Assembly: GCA_021790855.1 (NCBI GenBank) | Contig: JAJYFP010000022.1 | Coordinates: forward strand, 1 to 8,733 | DNA: 8,733 nt | Source of the DNA: Actinomycetes bacterium | Lineage (GTDB): Bacteria > Actinomycetota > Acidimicrobiia > Acidimicrobiales > Acidimicrobiaceae | Direction: 5' to 3' | Shown here: positions 6,123 to 8,733 of the stretch, piece by piece | How the letters are laid out: every line of letters starts with the position of its first letter | How positions within the stretch are numbered: position 1 is the first letter of the stretch | Translations under genes and position numbers: made by a program | The notes under the pieces: model-generated | The model's database searches: none | Seen by the model: the letters and a program-made list of their open reading frames with translations, nothing else | Told to the model about the DNA's origin: nothing

Positions 6123-7157
6123 ATGCGAATCTTGTCGAAGTTTTCCAACTATCGTATTTGGGATATGACAAAAACCAAAAGAGTGCTTTCAGGTATTCAA
6201 CCATCGGCAACCCCTACGCTGGGGAACTACTTGGGTGCGCTAAAGTTTTGGGTCGAAGATCAAGATGAAGCGGACTGCTACTACTTGATCGTCGATTTAC
6301 ACGCTATAACCGTCGATCAAAGTCCTGAAGTACTAAAAGAACATACTTTGAACTTAGCCGCTCTGCTTCTGGCTATAGGGATAGATACTAAAAGGTCTAC
6401 CTTGTTCATTCAGAGCCAGGTACCTGAACACGCCCAGCTCGGGTGGCTCATGGAATCGACCGTCACCTTTGGAGAACTCTCCAGAATGACACAGTTCAAA
6501 GAAAAAGGCAAGGGATCCAACACTACCAGAGCATCCCTATTCACCTATCCTGCGCTTATGGCAGCAGATATCTTACTTTATCAAACGACGCATGTACCAG
6601 TCGGCGAAGATCAAAAACAACACCTCGAACTGGCGCGAGATCTAGCCTTACGGTTCAACAATAGATATGGAGACACCTTCAAAGTACCTGAGCCTGAGAT
6701 TCCAAAAGTCGGCGCACGAATTATGGATCTCCAAGATCCCTTACGTAAAATGTCCAAGTCCTCTAAGGCGGCTTCGGGAAACATATATCTGACCGACACA
6801 GCAGACTCTGTCAGCAGGAAGATAAAAAGAGCAGTCACTGACGCAGAGAACAAAGTATACTTTGATCCCGGCAATCCCCAAAAAGCGGGAGTCAACAACC
6901 TGTTGACCATTTTTGGTGCTCTTACTGGCGATGATCCTAGAGACATTGCCGAACGTTACAGCGGATACGGAGCGCTAAAGGACGACCTCGCAAACGCCCT
7001 GGTTGACACACTAAATCCCATAAGGAGTAGAATTGTCGAACTCCGCTCTGATGATACTTCACTCATAGCGTTATTGCGCGAAGGCTCAGCCAAAGCTCAA
7101 GCGATCGCAAGTAAAACTCTGCGCAACGCCAAGGAGGCGATGGGTCTCATTTCATGA
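6123..7157 (+). CDS. trpS: Tryptophanyl-tRNA synthetase
   Basis: Class I aminoacyl-tRNA synthetase charging tRNA-Trp with tryptophan using ATP in the cytoplasm. The HIGH-equivalent motif is TLGN at 32-35 after SGIQPSATP, GEDQKQH is at 161-167, and the KMSKS loop is exact at 209-213. The C-terminal helical part continues to residue 344. All core elements of the bacterial TrpRS family are present and there is no zinc-binding insertion that I can see. Start choice: ATG 6123 has AAGG (6112-6115) at 7-nt spacing and gives a 14-residue N-terminal extension; ATG 6165 would begin MTKTKRVLSGIQP, which is closer to the usual family start (330 residues), but its GGGA is only 1 nt away. The gene diverges from mtnN and may be regulated by the structured upstream region. 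Confidence 0.97.
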   Translation: MRILSKFSNYRIWDMTKTKRVLSGIQPSATPTLGNYLGALKFWVEDQDEADCYYLIVDLHAITVDQSPEVLKEHTLNLAALLLAIGIDTKRSTLFIQSQVPEHAQLGWLMESTVTFGELSRMTQFKEKGKGSNTTRASLFTYPALMAADILLYQTTHVPVGEDQKQHLELARDLALRFNNRYGDTFKVPEPEIPKVGARIMDLQDPLRKMSKSSKAASGNIYLTDTADSVSRKIKRAVTDAENKVYFDPGNPQKAGVNNLLTIFGALTGDDPRDIAERYSGYGALKDDLANALVDTLNPIRSRIVELRSDDTSLIALLREGSAKAQAIASKTLRNAKEAMGLIS

Positions 7158-7173
7158 ACTACCGGCGAGGAGA

Positions 7174-7205
7174 TTACTATAGCTATCTGACGGTAACTAT
7201 AGTAA
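7174..7205 (+). repeat. Imperfect hairpin after trpS, candidate terminator or operator
   Basis: TTACTATAG (7174-7182) pairs perfectly with CTATAGTAA (7197-7205). After a single C/A mismatch, TATC pairs with GGTA (one G-U), closing on a 4-nt TGAC loop. The stem begins 17 nt after the trpS stop. No run of T follows, and the stem is AT-rich, so a classical Rho-independent terminator is only a possibility. Confidence 0.4.
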
Positions 7206-7224
7206 CGTTCGGAGCATCGGAATC

Positions 7225-7231
7225 AAAGGAG
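7225..7231 (+). promoter_or_regulatory. Strong Shine-Dalgarno before the MBL-fold gene
   Basis: AAAGGAG, 7 nt before an in-frame ACG at 7239 and 40 nt before the first conventional start (TTG 7272). An in-frame TAG at 7236-7238 rules out any start further upstream. Confidence 0.5.
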
Positions 7232-7271
7232 TAGGTAGACGTCTTTCGAAACATTACCCCCTGTAACTAAT

Positions 7272-8249
7272 TTGGGCTCTGGAACTTGGTCCATACCAGT
7301 TCCGATCCCTGGAGGTGGCTTAAACTATGTGCTGGTATACGTGTTTGAAAGTTCACAAGGGGTTTCCCTACTAGACGTGGGTTGGAACACCGATGAAGCC
7401 TTGGATGCATTAGAAAATGGACTTCACTCTATTGGGGCCGATATACGTTCCATTGAATCCATCGTTGTAACTCACATACACCCCGATCACTATGGTCTCG
7501 CTGGGAGGGTTCGGGAACTCTCAGGCGCAACAGTTGCGTTGCACCCCTTGGATGCCATGCTAACGCGTTCACGCTATCTCGATCCTGCGGATCTCCTCCT
7601 TGAAATGCGTACTTTCTTGATGGAGGCGGGTGCACCCAACGCTCAGGTTGAAGAACTTCAAAATGCCTCTTTACCTGCTTTGGATCGGAGGAGCTTTGTC
7701 GAACCTGACATAGAGATACATGACAATGAGATAGCACCAATTTCTGGTCGGAGCTTGAAGGTACTTTGGACACCCGGCCACTCCCCTGGACACATATGTC
7801 TTTACGAAGAGAGATTCAAGCGGTTGTTTTCAGGAGACCACATCCTTCCTCACATTACCGCTAATATCTCTTATCATCCACAGTCAGGAGAGAATCCCCT
7901 CAAGGACTATCTTGCATCATTAGAGAAGATCAACGGCTACGACATAGAACAGGTGGAGCCAGCACACGAGTATCACTTCGATCACCTACGCACACGGATA
8001 AGAGAGATACAGCAACATCATGTCGATCGTCTTAGAGAGGTCAAAAAGGCACTTGAGTCCCAAGAGGCGAAGACCGCCTGGGAGGTTGCACAAGAACTCA
8101 CCTGGTCCAGGCCCTTTAATAGTTACCCGCCTTTCATGAAGAGAATGGCAGTCGGGGAGACGATTTCACACCTTAAATACTTAGTCAGCTCTAATGAGGT
8201 GTACGCAAGTACGAAAGGACCTGTTCGCTATAGCACGGTGAGTCTGTAG
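7272..8249 (+). CDS. MBL-fold metallohydrolase with C-terminal winged helix
   Basis: Metallo-beta-lactamase superfamily hydrolase, probably cytoplasmic and di-zinc. Numbering from TTG 7272 (325 residues): the N-terminal strand WSIPVPIPGGGLNYVLVYV resembles glyoxalase II/lactonase-like members; the metal motif THIHPDH supplies H68, H70, D72 and H73; TPGHSPGH gives H170; SGDH gives D189; H232 in EPAHEYH is the likely last ligand. From about 245 on, a helical part with AKTAWEVAQEL resembles the winged-helix domain appended to LACTB2/RNase-Z-like hydrolases. All ligands are present, so the enzyme should be active, but the substrate (thioester, lactone, RNA or other) is not readable. TTG 7272 lacks a ribosome site; an ACG at 7239 with AAAGGAG would add 11 residues. 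EthD-family gene follows by 38 bp. Confidence 0.88.
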   Translation: MGSGTWSIPVPIPGGGLNYVLVYVFESSQGVSLLDVGWNTDEALDALENGLHSIGADIRSIESIVVTHIHPDHYGLAGRVRELSGATVALHPLDAMLTRSRYLDPADLLLEMRTFLMEAGAPNAQVEELQNASLPALDRRSFVEPDIEIHDNEIAPISGRSLKVLWTPGHSPGHICLYEERFKRLFSGDHILPHITANISYHPQSGENPLKDYLASLEKINGYDIEQVEPAHEYHFDHLRTRIREIQQHHVDRLREVKKALESQEAKTAWEVAQELTWSRPFNSYPPFMKRMAVGETISHLKYLVSSNEVYASTKGPVRYSTVSL

Positions 8250-8276
8250 TACTCTATTTACTTAGGGCATATACAA

Positions 8277-8282
8277 AAGGAG
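8277..8282 (+). promoter_or_regulatory. Ribosome binding site of the EthD-family gene
   Basis: AAGGAG with a 5-nt spacer (ATAAC) before GTG 8288. It supports the GTG start and rules out later starts. Confidence 0.7.
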
Positions 8283-8287
8283 ATAAC

Positions 8288-8596
8288 GTGGTCAAGCTAG
8301 TTGCGTTGTGGGGACGATGCCAAGATGAAGACTCACAAGAAGATTTTGTCTCTGAATATCTGAAAACCCATATCCCTCTTGTGGGCAAGGTTCCAGGTCT
8401 CTCCTCCGTAACGCTTTCATATATACCCAATGGTCCTTACTCGCGACTGGCAGAACTCCACTTCGCGGATGTTGCATCCTTACAGATGGCTCTTGCGTCC
8501 CCAGAGGGAGCAGCCTTGGTAGATCATGCGAAGGCTCTTGTGGACAAGTTCGGTATAACTTTGCAAAACTTTGTGGCCGTAGAGGAAAATAGCTAG
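8288..8596 (+). CDS. EthD family protein (ferredoxin-like dimeric alpha/beta barrel)
   Basis: Small 102-residue protein of the EthD family. EthD is required for ETBE degradation in Rhodococcus, but most members have no known biochemical role; the fold is a ferredoxin-like dimer. Family features visible: N-terminal VKLVALWGR strand, DFVSEYLKTHIPLVGKVPGL (the H-x-P-L...PGL signature, residues about 19-38), SRLAELHFADVASLQMALASPEG (about 52-74), then a helix with VDHAKAL. The GTG start has an excellent ribosome site. It lies 38 bp after the MBL hydrolase on the same strand, so co-transcription is likely. The function cannot be stated from the sequence. Confidence 0.85.
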   Translation: MVKLVALWGRCQDEDSQEDFVSEYLKTHIPLVGKVPGLSSVTLSYIPNGPYSRLAELHFADVASLQMALASPEGAALVDHAKALVDKFGITLQNFVAVEENS

Positions 8597-8642
8597 TGTT
8601 GATGGTATCCTATCCATTTTGGTAATGAAGGTTCCAAGTATG

Positions 8643-8660
8643 GTCTGTGACCGAACAGAC
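8643..8660. repeat. Short inverted repeat downstream of the EthD gene
   Basis: GTCTGT (8643-8648) and ACAGAC (8655-8660) with a 6-nt loop GACCGA. No T-tract follows, so a terminator role is weak. The surrounding 137 bp to the window end contain no gene that I can support. Confidence 0.25.
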
Positions 8661-8733
8661 ACTAACTCACTCCGAGGATAACCAACTACCTAAAGTGGCA
8701 CCGCAGATGGAGGTTTGATACGTTCGAAGGTTG

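Noticed and set aside
2790..8234. CGCTATAGC occurs twice (2790-2798 and 8226-8234) and CTATAG several more times.
   Set aside because: Repeated 9-mers are expected many times by chance in a window this size, and the second copy is inside the MBL coding region.
8597..8733. Possible start of another gene at the right edge (GGAGG near 8708 followed by TTG codons).
   Set aside because: The spacing to the TTG is too short, too few codons remain before the window ends, and nothing can be recognised.

Overview
This window looks like an ordinary chromosomal housekeeping segment from a moderate-GC (roughly 47%, estimated by eye) actinobacterium-like bacterium. The evidence is a smc-partner operon scpA-scpB-rluB, an AroH-type chorismate mutase beside aroA, a two-TM potassium channel with an RCK domain of actinobacterial flavour, an MBL-fold hydrolase with a C-terminal winged helix, and several likely GTG/TTG starts. 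A moderate-GC member of the Acidimicrobiia (Acidithrix-like) is my best guess. It is inference from gene style and base composition, not a database match.

Layout. Left edge: a 5'-truncated K+ channel on the + strand (3-989) runs convergently into a long minus-strand cluster. Read in its own direction (right to left), the cluster is an MTA/SAH nucleosidase (mtnN-like, stop at 4986), scpA, scpB, rluB, aroH and aroA (stop at 1028). The first four genes overlap, abut or lie a few bases apart. A 63-bp gap with a good -10-like box separates rluB from aroH, and aroH is 7 bp from aroA. On the + strand, trpS diverges from mtnN across an intergenic region of about 350 bp that can form competing RNA hairpins. 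It is followed by an MBL-fold metallohydrolase and a small EthD-family protein. The last 137 bp hold no gene I can support.

How the genes work together. ScpA and ScpB are the kleisin and kite subunits of the SMC chromosome-segregation complex. RluB modifies 23S rRNA. AroA makes EPSP, the precursor of chorismate, and AroH converts chorismate to prephenate for Phe/Tyr. TrpS charges tRNA-Trp, so aromatic metabolism recurs on both sides of the divergent region. The nucleosidase clears the by-products of SAM use. The MBL hydrolase and EthD protein may be co-expressed, but their substrates cannot be read from sequence.

I found no mobile element, CRISPR array, tRNA, rRNA or obviously novel multi-gene system. 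The most interesting points are small: an apparent ACG start with a near-perfect Shine-Dalgarno for the MBL gene, mutually exclusive hairpins upstream of trpS, a possible leaderless promoter for aroH-aroA, and a nucleosidase that is probably co-translated with the SMC-complex genes.
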